DNA of 64,000 nucleotides, taken from Sandaracinaceae bacterium. Lineage in GTDB: Bacteria; Myxococcota_A; Polyangia; Polyangiales; Houyiibacteriaceae. How positions within the stretch are numbered: the first letter of the stretch is position 1; every line of letters begins with the position of its first letter. The notes under the pieces are model-generated. The model saw only the letters and a list, made by a program, of their open reading frames with translations. It ran no database searches and was not told the DNA's origin. The stretch spans positions 496,001 to 560,000 of the forward strand of contig JACKEI010000003.1 of the NCBI GenBank assembly GCA_020633075.1, read 5' to 3'. Below are positions 25,822 to 35,280 of this stretch, piece after piece. Position numbers and translations under genes: made by a program.

Positions 25822-27729
25822 TCAGCCGAAGTCGTCGCAGAGCCACTCGAGGCCGACGCGCTCCACGCGGGGCGCCCCGTCTCGAGCGGCCGCGCGCAAC
25901 ACCAGCTGGACCTCGACCACACCGCCCATGGGTAGCGCCAGGTCCAGCGGCAGCTCTCCCCCCGGCAGCTCGAGCACGCGCTCGAAGCTCGCCGTGGGGA
26001 GCGCGTCCTCCGTGGCCGCGTGCCGCACCCACACCTCCAGCGACGAGTCCGCGCCCGCCACCCAGCCGACGTGCAGTCGCTCCCACACGGTGTCGCCACC
26101 GGCGCAGCCCGTGAACACGTGGCGGGCGGTGCCCTCCGGCGCGAACACGCGCCATAGCGTGCCGCCGCTCAGGTCCCCCTGCGCGCGCGGCAGCGTCCCG
26201 ACCATGACGCTGGCCACCGGGTCGCCGGTCACGCCGTCCAGCGCGGTGGCCCGCCCCCGCGACACCCCGAACGCCTCCTGGCTGCTCACCAGCCACACGC
26301 GCCCGGCCGAGTCCGCGGCCGCGCTCACGGTCTCGATGGGCCCGCCCAAGTCCACGGTGCGCAGCACGCGCAGCGGGTCGAGCCCGAGCTCCGACGCCCG
26401 TCCGTCCGTGTGCGCCACCCACGCTCGCTCGCCCAACATGGCCACACCGCGCGGGCTGGGCAGCGTCTCGGTGCGCCGGAACGTGTGCAGCAGCGGGTCG
26501 TAGAGCGTCACCTGGTCGCAGGAGAAGCCCGACATCAGCACGCGGCCGTGGGCGTCTGCGGCGAGCGCGTGCAGCAGGTAGCAGGCCAAGGGCACCGCCT
26601 CGAGGGCGAGCTCCGTCGGCCGCGCGCGCGGCAGGGTCAGCAGGTAGCCGTCGAGCGAGATCGCGTACAGCGTCCCGTAGGGGTCGAAGGTGGCGCCGTA
26701 GGGCTGGAAGCCGGGCGTCTCCACGCGCTCTCGCAGCGCGCCGGTCTCGCCGTCCAGGTGCAGGAGCGCCTCGCCACCGTAGAGCCCCACCCACACGTCT
26801 CCGCCCGTCTCGACGCCATCGAAGTTCGTGATGGTGCCGTCCACCGCGAGCGCGCGACCGACCTCGTCGGCGCCCCCGACCGGCACCGTGAAGAGCACGC
26901 ACTCGTCGCCCGGCAGGGCCACCAGCGGGTCCGAGGAGGTCTCGATCGTCCCCGACATGTCGCGGTCCACACAGCGCGCGAGGTCCGTCGTGATCTTCCG
27001 CAGGGTGGACACGCCGCCGAACTCGCGGTTCAGGATGAACGCGTCCCCGCGCCAGTCCACGGCGACGCGCGCGGGCTCGTTGCCGCCGCTCTCGTACAGG
27101 GCCACGGCCTGCGCCGTCGCGACGTCGATGCGCGTGACCGTGTCGTCGCCGGTGTTGGGCACGAAGAGCGAGTCCGAGGTGACCGGCACGCTGGCCAGCG
27201 TGAGCCAGCCCTCGCGGGTGAGGTCCGTACCGGCGTTCGCGTCCCCTTCGAACGGCGCTTCGCCTTCGCCCCACACGCCTCCCGCGCAGGTCGGGTCACA
27301 CCCCCCGCAGGGGCTGCGCACCCCGTCGTCCACCCGCCCGTCGCAGTCCTGGTCGTAGCCGTCGCACACCTCGGCGCGCGGCAGGGTCACGTCGCGGCAC
27401 GCGCCCCAGAAGCCGTTGCTGCACACGGAGGTGCCAGACCGGCACAGCCCCACGCCCTCGGTGGCGGGGTCGCCCGGGTAGCAGCTGCGCGTGGCCAGCA
27501 CGACGCAGGGGCAGCCGGTCGCGCCGGGCGTGGCCTCGCAGTCGGGCGGCGGTACCGCGTCGCAGTCCACGTTGCGGTCTGCGTTGTGGTCGTCGCAGTC
27601 CGCGCGCCCACAGTGGCGTCCGAAGCCGTCGAAGTCCTCGTCGATGCAGCGCGGTGAGCCGCACCCCCAGGCCGTGGCAGCCGCCGCGAAGAGCCACAGT
27701 GAGAGCACCCGCTCCAGCAACACGCTCAC
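25822..27729 (-). CDS. Lipoprotein with MopE-like metal-binding motifs and beta-propeller
   Basis: About 635 residues. A hydrophobic segment ends in the lipobox ATAWGC. The next 130 residues carry Cys/Asp-rich motifs (CDDHNADRNVDCD and VCDGYDQDCDGRVDDG), the latter being the signature called putative metal-binding motif/MopE. From about residue 160 the protein is propeller-like (SLFVPNTGDDTVTRID, VAVDWRGDAFILNREFG, PYGATFDPYGTLYAISLDG). The GTG at 27729 was chosen because the signal segment begins there; its ribosome-binding site is poor. Likely on the outer membrane or surface, with calcium or copper binding possible. Convergent with recA. Confidence 0.75.
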   Translation of the reverse strand: MSVLLERVLSLWLFAAAATAWGCGSPRCIDEDFDGFGRHCGRADCDDHNADRNVDCDAVPPPDCEATPGATGCPCVVLATRSCYPGDPATEGVGLCRSGTSVCSNGFWGACRDVTLPRAEVCDGYDQDCDGRVDDGVRSPCGGCDPTCAGGVWGEGEAPFEGDANAGTDLTREGWLTLASVPVTSDSLFVPNTGDDTVTRIDVATAQAVALYESGGNEPARVAVDWRGDAFILNREFGGVSTLRKITTDLARCVDRDMSGTIETSSDPLVALPGDECVLFTVPVGGADEVGRALAVDGTITNFDGVETGGDVWVGLYGGEALLHLDGETGALRERVETPGFQPYGATFDPYGTLYAISLDGYLLTLPRARPTELALEAVPLACYLLHALAADAHGRVLMSGFSCDQVTLYDPLLHTFRRTETLPSPRGVAMLGERAWVAHTDGRASELGLDPLRVLRTVDLGGPIETVSAAADSAGRVWLVSSQEAFGVSRGRATALDGVTGDPVASVMVGTLPRAQGDLSGGTLWRVFAPEGTARHVFTGCAGGDTVWERLHVGWVAGADSSLEVWVRHAATEDALPTASFERVLELPGGELPLDLALPMGGVVEVQLVLRAAARDGAPRVERVGLEWLCDDFG

Positions 27730-27915
27730 GAGTCGATGCCGGGGTGGCTCACGCCGCTCGAGAGGGGAGTCGATGCCTCCTGCTTGCCAGAACGCGGCGC
27801 GCCCGTCCAATCCGAATGCGTGCCCGCGGAGACGTGCAAGGGAGCACGCGAGGGCGTCCAGGGCGGAGCACCCAACGGTGTTGTCCCAGCCTCAGGCGGG
27901 TGAGACGCTGGCGCC

Positions 27916-29445
27916 ATGAGTTCTCGACGGCGTCCACGGTTGTCCTTTGCAACGCTGGCCGCGCTGAGCCTCGCCCACGCGGGCTGCGGCGCGGGCGCCC
28001 CGAGCGGGGGCGGCACGGGTGCGACAGCCACGCCCCCCGTAGAGCCCGACTCCGTGGTCGCACCTCCCCCGAGCATGCCCACCTACGCGCTCCACGAGTG
28101 GGGCCTGCTGGACGCGGACTACGGCTCTCCGCGGGCGCAGGCGCTCTCGGGCGCGCTGCCAGGCGTGCGCCCCCGAGGCGAAGTGCCGAGCGAGACCGAG
28201 CGGGGAGTGCCGCAGATCCACCTGGGCGTCAGCAGCGTGGACAAGCCGGTGGTCTACTTCCACCTGGACTCGGGAGGGGACGCGCTCTCCCTGCGCTTCG
28301 AGGTCGCCCCTGCCGGCGGCGGCCGCGTGCTGGAGCACTTCCCGCCGGGCGAGCTGCGCGCCGATGCAGAGCTGCTGCGCTACCCGCAGGTGCGGGTCAC
28401 GCGTGGCGACTGCGAGGGCGCGTATCCGGCCCCCTCCTCCGACCCCTGCGGCAGCGTGGACGGCGTGTGCGAGGTGCGCGAGCTCGCGCGCTACGAGACC
28501 ACCGACGCCGACTGCGTGCACGTCGGCGGCACGGTCGGGGGCTTCCTCTTCTATCGCACGGGCGCGGCCGACGTGACCCTGCCGCTCCGCGTGGCCATCG
28601 AGAGCCGCACGGCCGTGCGCGTGACCCAGGGGGCCGTCACGGATCCAGCCCTCCCGCGCGTGCGCGGCTGGATCATGCGCGTCTACCGGCCACGCACGCG
28701 TGCATCGACCCAGGTGCGCATCGCGTCGCTCGACGGCACGGACAGCGTCGTCCTGGAGCGCGCCGGCGGGGACGGGACGGTGGGCGCCAGCGAGGCGATC
28801 GACGCGCTCCGCGCTGCGCTCGTGGAGGCTGGGCTCACGGCGGAGGAGGGCGACGCCTTCATGCGCGCCTGGACCGTGCCGCTGTTCGGCATTCCGGACG
28901 TCGCGGGGCAGCAGGCCGACGCCGACGACTTCGGCGCGGACCGCGCTCAGTCGGAGGGGACCATCGGCCTGATGGGCAACGAGTCGTCGCGGGAGCTGGG
29001 CGCGGTCGAGGACGCGCTGCTCTACATCCTCCCGGTGGCGTCGGTGGACGCCCTGCTGCCGCTCACGCTCGACCCGCCGCCGCGCGTGTCCCAGCGCGTG
29101 TTCGTCGCGCGCGTGAACCTGCACCAGACGCACCCCGCCCACGTGGGGTTCGGGCCTGTCGCAGTGGGAGGCCCGGCCGAAGCCAACGTGGTGCGCCGCG
29201 TGCTCCGCCGCTACCTGAACGAGCTGACCGCGTGCTTCGGCGACCAAGGGCTCGCCGACACCGCGCTGCTCGACCTGAGCGTCCGTCCGGCCGGGACCGT
29301 GCAGACGGCCAGCGCCTCCGGTCCGGGGCTCGAGCCTCAGGTGGTGGCCTGCCTCGAGACCACCGCGCGCGCCATGCGCTTCCCCGCCACGCGCGGCGAG
29401 AGCACCCTGCAGGTCACGCTGCGCTCCTTCCGGCAGGGGTTCTGA
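27916..29445 (+). CDS. Lipoprotein with AgmX/PglI-like C-terminal domain
   Basis: A 509-residue protein. The signal peptide ends AHAGC, then a Gly/Thr/Pro linker. The middle region (residues 50-400) is unassigned beta-rich sequence with conserved-looking HEWGLLDADYG at its start. The last 100 residues (VVRRVLRRYLNELTAC, LLDLSVRPAGTV, VVACLETTARAMRFPA) fit the AgmX/PglI domain pattern of paired cysteines also seen in the 2718-4145 product. Ends two bases before the next gene's start, so the pair is likely cotranscribed. Function unknown. Confidence 0.7.
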   Translation: MSSRRRPRLSFATLAALSLAHAGCGAGAPSGGGTGATATPPVEPDSVVAPPPSMPTYALHEWGLLDADYGSPRAQALSGALPGVRPRGEVPSETERGVPQIHLGVSSVDKPVVYFHLDSGGDALSLRFEVAPAGGGRVLEHFPPGELRADAELLRYPQVRVTRGDCEGAYPAPSSDPCGSVDGVCEVRELARYETTDADCVHVGGTVGGFLFYRTGAADVTLPLRVAIESRTAVRVTQGAVTDPALPRVRGWIMRVYRPRTRASTQVRIASLDGTDSVVLERAGGDGTVGASEAIDALRAALVEAGLTAEEGDAFMRAWTVPLFGIPDVAGQQADADDFGADRAQSEGTIGLMGNESSRELGAVEDALLYILPVASVDALLPLTLDPPPRVSQRVFVARVNLHQTHPAHVGFGPVAVGGPAEANVVRRVLRRYLNELTACFGDQGLADTALLDLSVRPAGTVQTASASGPGLEPQVVACLETTARAMRFPATRGESTLQVTLRSFRQGF

Positions 29446-29447
29446 GC

Positions 29448-29915
29448 GTGGCTCTCTCGGACCAAGCCCAGAGCGCGCCTGCGCTACGCCGCATCTTTCG
29501 CGTCGCCTCGGCCACGGCTCTCGCGGGCTGGCTGGTGGTGCTGCTCTTCCCGCTGGTCCCCGCTATGCCGCGCGTGGGCCTCCTCGCGGGCGCGCTGACC
29601 CTGCTGTGCCTGCTCTACGTGTACCTGCTTGCGTTCGGCGCGCGGCACGACGAGCCCGGCCAGAAGCCGCGCGGTGGCTTCTCCACGCTCCGCGGCGTGC
29701 TCATGCTCTTCGAGTCGCCGCGCGTGGTGCTGGTGGGCTGGATCCACTTCCTCGCCTTCGACCTGTTCGTCGGCGCCAGCATCGCGACGGACGCCGAGCG
29801 CGTTGGCATCACCCACTGGTGGCTCCTGCCGGTCTACGGGCTGACGCTCATGTACGGGCCTGTCGGGCTCCTGCTCTACATGGGGGTGCGCCTGCTGCTC
29901 CTGCTCGCGAGCTGA
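29448..29915 (+). CDS. ABA4-like (DUF4281) membrane protein
   Basis: A 155-residue protein with four hydrophobic segments. The second half holds the ABA4 signature: GWIHFLAFDLFVGASI, then ITHWWLLPVYGLTLMYGPV and GLLLYMGVR. In plants ABA4 is needed for neoxanthin synthesis; bacterial relatives have no established role, although some sit near carotenoid genes, which is not the case here. GTG 29448 begins two bases after the previous gene's stop, so translation is probably coupled. Confidence 0.8.
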   Translation: MALSDQAQSAPALRRIFRVASATALAGWLVVLLFPLVPAMPRVGLLAGALTLLCLLYVYLLAFGARHDEPGQKPRGGFSTLRGVLMLFESPRVVLVGWIHFLAFDLFVGASIATDAERVGITHWWLLPVYGLTLMYGPVGLLLYMGVRLLLLLAS

Positions 29916-29945
29916 GCGCGGCGCGACCCGGCCTCGGAGCGGTCT

Positions 29946-30995
29946 TCAGCTTGCAGCGCCGCCGCCCGCGCGCCGCACCTGCGACGCGATGGCATCCGGT
30001 CCCGGCGTGGTGCGTGCGTCCGCCAAGATGCCCTCCACGCCCCCGCGACGGGTGACCGCCTCCGCCAGCGCAGCCAGCCCCTGGTCCACGGTGACGTGCG
30101 GCGCGTAGCCCAGCAGCTCACGCGCGGGGGAGACGTCGAAGGAGGTGCTGCGGCCCCGCTGGATCACGTCCGTGAGCGTCAGGCTCGAGGCCCCGAGGCG
30201 CGCCTTCAGCGCAGCCACCCGCACGCCCGCCCCTTCACGCGGAGCCGGCAGGCCCAGCGCCGCGCACAGGCCCCCGTAGAAGTCGCGCGACAGCGTCATC
30301 TCGTCGTCCGTGACGTGAAACAGGGACCCGGCCGCCTCGGCGCGCTGGGCCGCGCGCAGCACCGCGTCCGCGAGGTTGTCCACGTGGCAGGTGGCCACCA
30401 GGTTCTCGCCACGCCCCACCAGCAACACGCCCCCCGCCCGAGACTCACGCACGATGCGCGGCAGCAGGCGCCGGTCGTCCGGCCCCCACGTGGTCGCAGC
30501 GCGCAACACCACGGTGGACATGCGCTGGTCGCCCAGCCCGATGACCAGCTCCTCGGCCTCGAGCTCCGTGCGGGCGTGCGGGGCCTTCGGTCGGTGCCCC
30601 AGCGCCTTGTCTTCGTTCCAGTTCACGCGGTCGTGGTCGGCCAGGGTCACGTCCACGCAGCCCACGTGCACGAAGCGCTTGCAGCCCGCGTGGCGGGCCG
30701 CCTTGAGCGCGTTCTCGGTGCCGGCCACGTTGGTCCAGCCCAGCACCTCGAGGCTGGCGTCGTGCGCACACTCGCGCGCCGCATGGACCGCCACGTCGCA
30801 GCCCACGGCCGCGGCAGCCATCGCGCTCGGGTCCCCCAGGTCTCCCTGGAACCAAGTGATGTCTTCACCGGCCGCAGAGACCGCCGCAGCGACGGGCCCA
30901 CGGGTCAGCGCGTGCACGGGGACACCCTCCGCCGCCATCCGTCGACGCACTGCCTGGCCGACCTGTCCGGTGGCTCCTGTCAAGAACACGCGCAT
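29946..30995 (-). CDS. Extended SDR family protein lacking catalytic Tyr/Lys
   Basis: A 349-residue protein of the NAD(P)-dependent epimerase/3-beta-hydroxysteroid-dehydrogenase-like class. The nucleotide-binding TGATGQVGQAV is at residues 6-16, with ITWFQGDLGDP, AVHAAREC, a NVAGTENALKAARHAG helix and a later TVVLRAATTWGPDDR. Where the catalytic Tyr-x-x-x-Lys normally lies, within PYxxTKxxAE, the sequence reads PHARTELEAE, so both Tyr and Lys are replaced (His and Glu). It may bind cofactor without dehydrogenase activity, or use another mechanism. It is convergent with the ABA4-like gene and the 5' neighbour of the serine tRNAs. Confidence 0.82.
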   Translation of the reverse strand: MRVFLTGATGQVGQAVRRRMAAEGVPVHALTRGPVAAAVSAAGEDITWFQGDLGDPSAMAAAAVGCDVAVHAARECAHDASLEVLGWTNVAGTENALKAARHAGCKRFVHVGCVDVTLADHDRVNWNEDKALGHRPKAPHARTELEAEELVIGLGDQRMSTVVLRAATTWGPDDRRLLPRIVRESRAGGVLLVGRGENLVATCHVDNLADAVLRAAQRAEAAGSLFHVTDDEMTLSRDFYGGLCAALGLPAPREGAGVRVAALKARLGASSLTLTDVIQRGRSTSFDVSPARELLGYAPHVTVDQGLAALAEAVTRRGGVEGILADARTTPGPDAIASQVRRAGGGAAS

Positions 30996-31044
30996 CAGCC
31001 GCTCGTACCGTCAGACACCACTCGCGCGCAAGTGTTGCTCGCTG

Positions 31045-31072
31045 TTGACACCCCAGATCCTTTTGCTAGGTT
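31045..31072 (+). promoter_or_regulatory. Sigma-70-type promoter for tRNA-Ser(CGA)
   Basis: TTGACA (31045-31050) and TAGGTT (31067-31072) are separated by 16 bases. The predicted start is at about 31079, one base ahead of the tRNA's 5' end, so the transcript may need little or no 5' processing. Confidence 0.72.
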
Positions 31073-31079
31073 CCGCCGC

Positions 31080-31169
31080 GGAGAGCTGTCCGAGCGGTCA
31101 AAGGAGCTTGATTCGAAATCAAGTGTGCTGGCAACGGTACCAAGGGTTCGAATCCCTTGCTCTCCGCCA
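31080..31169 (+). tRNA. tRNA-Ser(CGA)
   Basis: A 90-base serine tRNA with a long variable arm and encoded CCA. The acceptor GGAGAGC pairs with GCTCTCC. The anticodon loop TTCGAAA, on stem CTTGA/TCAAG, gives CGA (reads TCG). The T-arm GGGTTCGAATCCC is standard. Confidence 0.95.
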
Positions 31170-31268
31170 AGTCTGGTCTGGTTGGTCTTTGAACTTCTGC
31201 GTTCCACTCGGTGCCAAAGGCACACGTGGACTAATCATTACCTGAGAAGGGCTTGCCCTTCACCTAAT

Positions 31269-31358
31269 GGAGAGGTGACCGAGCGGTCGAAGGTGCACGA
31301 CTGGAAATCGTGTGTGCCCGCGAGGGCACCGGGGGTTCGAATCCCTTCCTCTCCGCCA
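31269..31358 (+). tRNA. tRNA-Ser(GGA)
   Basis: A 90-base serine tRNA with a long variable arm and encoded CCA. The anticodon loop CTGGAAA, on stem CACGA/TCGTG, gives GGA (reads TCC/TCT). It lies 99 bases after tRNA-Ser(CGA); the gap holds a small palindrome (gaagggcttgcccttc) but no clear promoter. Confidence 0.95.
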
Positions 31359-31460
31359 AGTGTCCCCTCAGCCAGGCCCACCGCGCTTTTCCATGTGCGG
31401 CCGGTGCCTGGCGTGTTAGTAGCGCTGCTTCGGTGTCTGTCCCTGTTTTCAGCGTGGACA

Positions 31461-31553
<93 letters not shown>

Positions 31554-31602
31554 AATTTAACCCCTACCGCTCCCCGCTGATTGTCTTAGGGTCGAGCGCC
31601 TC

Positions 31603-32034
31603 ATGTCCGAAGATCTCGTCGTCGACGCCCGCATCACCCTGCCCGCGAGCTCACTCTCGTGGACGGCGGTGCGCGCCAGTGGCCCCGGCGGCCAGAACGT
31701 GAACAAGGTCTCCACCAAGGTGGAGCTGCGTCTTGACCTGAACGAGGCGGACCTGCCGCCGGCGGTGCGCTTGCGGCTGGAGCAGCTCGCGGGGCAGCGG
31801 CTGAACCAGGACGGCTCCATCCTGATGACCAGCGACGTGACGCGCAGCCAGCAACGGAACCTGGAAGACGCGCGCGAGCGCCTGCGCCAGCTGGTGCTCT
31901 CGGCCACCCACGTGCCCAAGCGCCGGCGGCCCACCAAGCCCAGCAAGGGCGCGGTGCGGCGGCGCCTCGAGGGCAAGAGCCAGCGCTCCGAGATCAAGCG
32001 CGGCCGCGGCAAGGTGGACGGCGGAGACTACTGA
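31603..32034 (+). CDS. arfB: Alternative ribosome-rescue factor ArfB (YaeJ-type peptidyl-tRNA hydrolase)
   Basis: A 143-residue protein of the usual ArfB/ICT1 length. The release-factor catalytic GGQ lies at 29-31 (SGPGGQNVNKVSTKVEL). The remainder is a short fold with DLPPAVRLRLEQLAGQRL, ending in a basic tail (RRRLEGKSQRSEIKRGRG) that inserts into the empty mRNA channel of stalled ribosomes. It hydrolyses peptidyl-tRNA on non-stop ribosomes. The stop and the next gene's start overlap (TGATG), coupling arfB and tadA. Confidence 0.93.
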   Translation: MSEDLVVDARITLPASSLSWTAVRASGPGGQNVNKVSTKVELRLDLNEADLPPAVRLRLEQLAGQRLNQDGSILMTSDVTRSQQRNLEDARERLRQLVLSATHVPKRRRPTKPSKGAVRRRLEGKSQRSEIKRGRGKVDGGDY

Positions 32035-32510
32035 TGGACGAGGACTTCATGCGGGCCGCGATGGCCCAGGCGGCCCTGGCGGCGGAGCAGGGGGAGGTGC
32101 CCGTGGGCGCCGTGGCGGTGCGCGCGGGGGAGATCATCGCGGTGGGGCGCAACCTGCGGGAGCGCAGCCAGGACCCCACGGCGCACGCCGAGCTCATCGC
32201 GCTGCGGGCCGCGGCCGCGCGCCTGGGTACGTTCCGGCTCGACGACGTGTGCATGTACGTGACCCTCGAGCCCTGCCCCATGTGCGCCGGGGCCATGGTG
32301 AACGGCCGCGTGAGGCGGGTGGTCTGGGGGGCGGACGACCCGAAGGCTGGCGCCACGCGCACCCTGTACCAGCTGGGCGACGACCCGCGCCTGAACCACC
32401 GCTTCGAGGGGGTTGGAGGCGTGCTGGCCAGCGAGTGCGCGGAGCAGCTCTCCTCGTTCTTCAAGGCGCTGCGCGCGCGTCAGAAGGGCGAGGCGCCCGC
32501 TTCGCGTTGA
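32034..32510 (+). CDS. tadA: tRNA adenosine(34) deaminase
   Basis: A 158-residue zinc deaminase. The active site is TAHAE (His51, Glu53) and EPCPMC (Cys81, Cys84), with the characteristic GAMVNGRVRRVVWGADDPKAG following. TadA converts A34 of tRNA-Arg(ACG) to inosine so that one tRNA reads CGU, CGC and CGA. Its predicted substrate tRNA is encoded 245 bases downstream, at 32755-32830. It shares a one-base TGATG overlap with arfB. Confidence 0.95.
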   Translation: MDEDFMRAAMAQAALAAEQGEVPVGAVAVRAGEIIAVGRNLRERSQDPTAHAELIALRAAAARLGTFRLDDVCMYVTLEPCPMCAGAMVNGRVRRVVWGADDPKAGATRTLYQLGDDPRLNHRFEGVGGVLASECAEQLSSFFKALRARQKGEAPASR

Positions 32511-32517
32511 TCGAGGA

Positions 32518-32546
32518 TTGACATGCCGGGAGGGCGAGGCTAAGAA
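32518..32546 (+). promoter_or_regulatory. Sigma-70-type promoter for tRNA-Ser(GCT)
   Basis: TTGACA (32518-32523) and TAAGAA (32541-32546) are spaced 17 bases apart. The predicted start is near 32553. The leader before tRNA-Ser(GCT) contains a GTCGG/CCGAC hairpin (32556-32578). The promoter starts eight bases after tadA ends. Confidence 0.75.
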
Positions 32547-32597
32547 CCCGTCCCTGTCGGCCGGGCCGTGGCCCCGACGGCATTGACATCATTCTTT

Positions 32598-32689
32598 GGA
32601 GAGGTGGCCGAGTGGTCGAAGGCAATCGCTTGCTAAGCGGTCGTACGCGTTAAACCGTACCAAGGGTTCGAATCCCTTCCTCTCCGCCA
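32598..32689 (+). tRNA. tRNA-Ser(GCT)
   Basis: A 92-base serine tRNA with long variable arm and encoded CCA. The anticodon loop TTGCTAA on stem ATCGC/GCGGT gives GCT (reads AGC/AGT). Its acceptor arm GGAGAGG/CCTCTCC equals that of tRNA-Ser(GGA). Confidence 0.95.
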
Positions 32690-32714
32690 AGTGCGCACAA
32701 AGCGCCAACTTCGC

Positions 32715-32742
32715 TTGACCAGCGAGCTTTGGCGACTAGAGT
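32715..32742 (+). promoter_or_regulatory. Sigma-70-type promoter for tRNA-Arg(ACG)
   Basis: TTGACC (32715-32720) and TAGAGT (32737-32742) are 16 bases apart; the predicted start is near 32749, six bases before the tRNA 5' end. Confidence 0.65.
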
Positions 32743-32754
32743 GCGCGCCTCGCT

Positions 32755-32830
<76 letters not shown>

Positions 32831-32834
32831 GCAA

Positions 32835-32868
32835 AGCCCTTGCGCTCCCCGCGCAGGGGCTTTTTCTT
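32835..32868 (+). terminator. Rho-independent terminator behind tRNA-Arg(ACG)
   Basis: Arms agcccttgcgc (32835-32845) and gcgcaggggct (32851-32861) pair over 11 positions with one wobble around a five-base loop, followed by TTTTTCTTG. It lies five bases past the tRNA's CCA. Confidence 0.9.
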
Positions 32869-33015
32869 GTCCTGCGCTGACGACCACACGTCGGCACGCG
32901 GGGCGGTCGTCGTGGCTTCGGCCGGGGGGCGGGCTGCCGCTGCGTCGCTTTGGCGGGGGCTCGACTGCCACGGGGCGGCTTCGGCGGGGACGCGGCCCGC
33001 AGCGGGCCCAGGAAA

Positions 33016-33042
33016 GCAGCACTCGCGAGGGGTGAGTGCCAA
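33016..33042 (+). promoter_or_regulatory. CIRCE operator of groESL (HrcA-binding)
   Basis: Left arm GCAGCACTC and right arm GAGTGCCAA flank a nine-base spacer (gcgaggggt), matching the CIRCE consensus TTAGCACTC-N9-GAGTGCTAA at 7/9 and 8/9 positions. It lies 120 bases before groES and implies repression by HrcA; no hrcA gene is in this window. Confidence 0.88.
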
Positions 33043-33060
33043 AAAAGTCCCCAATCCCCC

Positions 33061-33089
33061 TTGCCCCAGCGTCGCAAGATGTTTATCAG
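33061..33089 (+). promoter_or_regulatory. Possible groESL promoter
   Basis: TTGCCC (33061-33066) and TATCAG (33084-33089) are spaced 17 bases apart, 19 bases downstream of CIRCE. The match is moderate; another promoter overlapping CIRCE cannot be excluded. Confidence 0.45.
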
Positions 33090-33161
33090 AGGCATCCCGC
33101 GCGGGCTCTTGGCCGTTTTCGGCCAGGCCGCGCACAACGATTCAACCGAGGTGACTCTGCG

Positions 33162-33449
33162 ATGAAGATCCGACCCCTACAGGATCGCGTGCTCCTAGAG
33201 CGCGTGGAAGAAGAGAAGAAGACCAAAGGAGGCATCATCATCCCCGACACCGCCAAGGAGAAGCCCATCGAGGCGAAGGTCGTGGCGGTTGGGAATGGTG
33301 CCGTGGGTGACGACGGCAAGGTCCGCAAGCTGACCGTGAAGAAGGGCGACCGCGTCCTGTTCGGTAAGTACTCGGGCACCGAGGTGAAGCTCGACGCCAA
33401 GGACTACATCATCATGCGCGAGTCAGACATTCTCGCGATTCTCGACTGA
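33162..33449 (+). CDS. groES: Co-chaperonin GroES
   Basis: A 95-residue GroES of normal length. The opening IRPLQDRVLLERVEEE, mobile-loop GGIIIPDTAKEKP and closing KDYIIMRESDILAI are the family hallmarks. It caps the GroEL cavity in the ATP-driven folding cycle. GAGG lies about ten bases before the ATG. Twelve bases separate it from groEL, and CIRCE is upstream. Confidence 0.97.
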   Translation: MKIRPLQDRVLLERVEEEKKTKGGIIIPDTAKEKPIEAKVVAVGNGAVGDDGKVRKLTVKKGDRVLFGKYSGTEVKLDAKDYIIMRESDILAILD

Positions 33450-33461
33450 GGAGACTGAAAC

Positions 33462-35120
<1,659 letters not shown>

Positions 35121-35148
35121 GCCTCGCTGCACACCGCTAGAAACCGAG

Positions 35149-35181
35149 AGGCCCTCGACGGAAACGTCGGGGGCTTCTTCG
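35149..35181 (+). terminator. Rho-independent terminator of groESL
   Basis: GCCCTCGACG (35151-35160), a GAAA loop and CGTCGGGGGC (35165-35174) form a ten-pair stem (one G-T), followed by TTCTTCG. It begins 30 bases past the groEL stop. Confidence 0.78.
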
Positions 35182-35280
35182 TGTACGCCGTCAGCAGACT
35201 AGGTCGTCACCGCGTCGCGGATGCGGTCGGGCCTTGGCGCCGGCGCACCCGCGCCACGGACCCTGTGGCCCGGGTGATGG

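Noticed and set aside
23505..26099. 864-residue minus-strand frame opposite comM-like and recA genes
   Set aside because: Antisense to two conserved genes and composed of biased low-complexity sequence.
31236..31262. Short palindrome gaagggcttgcccttc between the first two serine tRNAs as a terminator
   Set aside because: The loop would be too short and there is no T-run.
32584..32589. TTGACA just before tRNA-Ser(GCT) as its -35
   Set aside because: It is only nine bases from the tRNA; a complete promoter lies further upstream at 32518.
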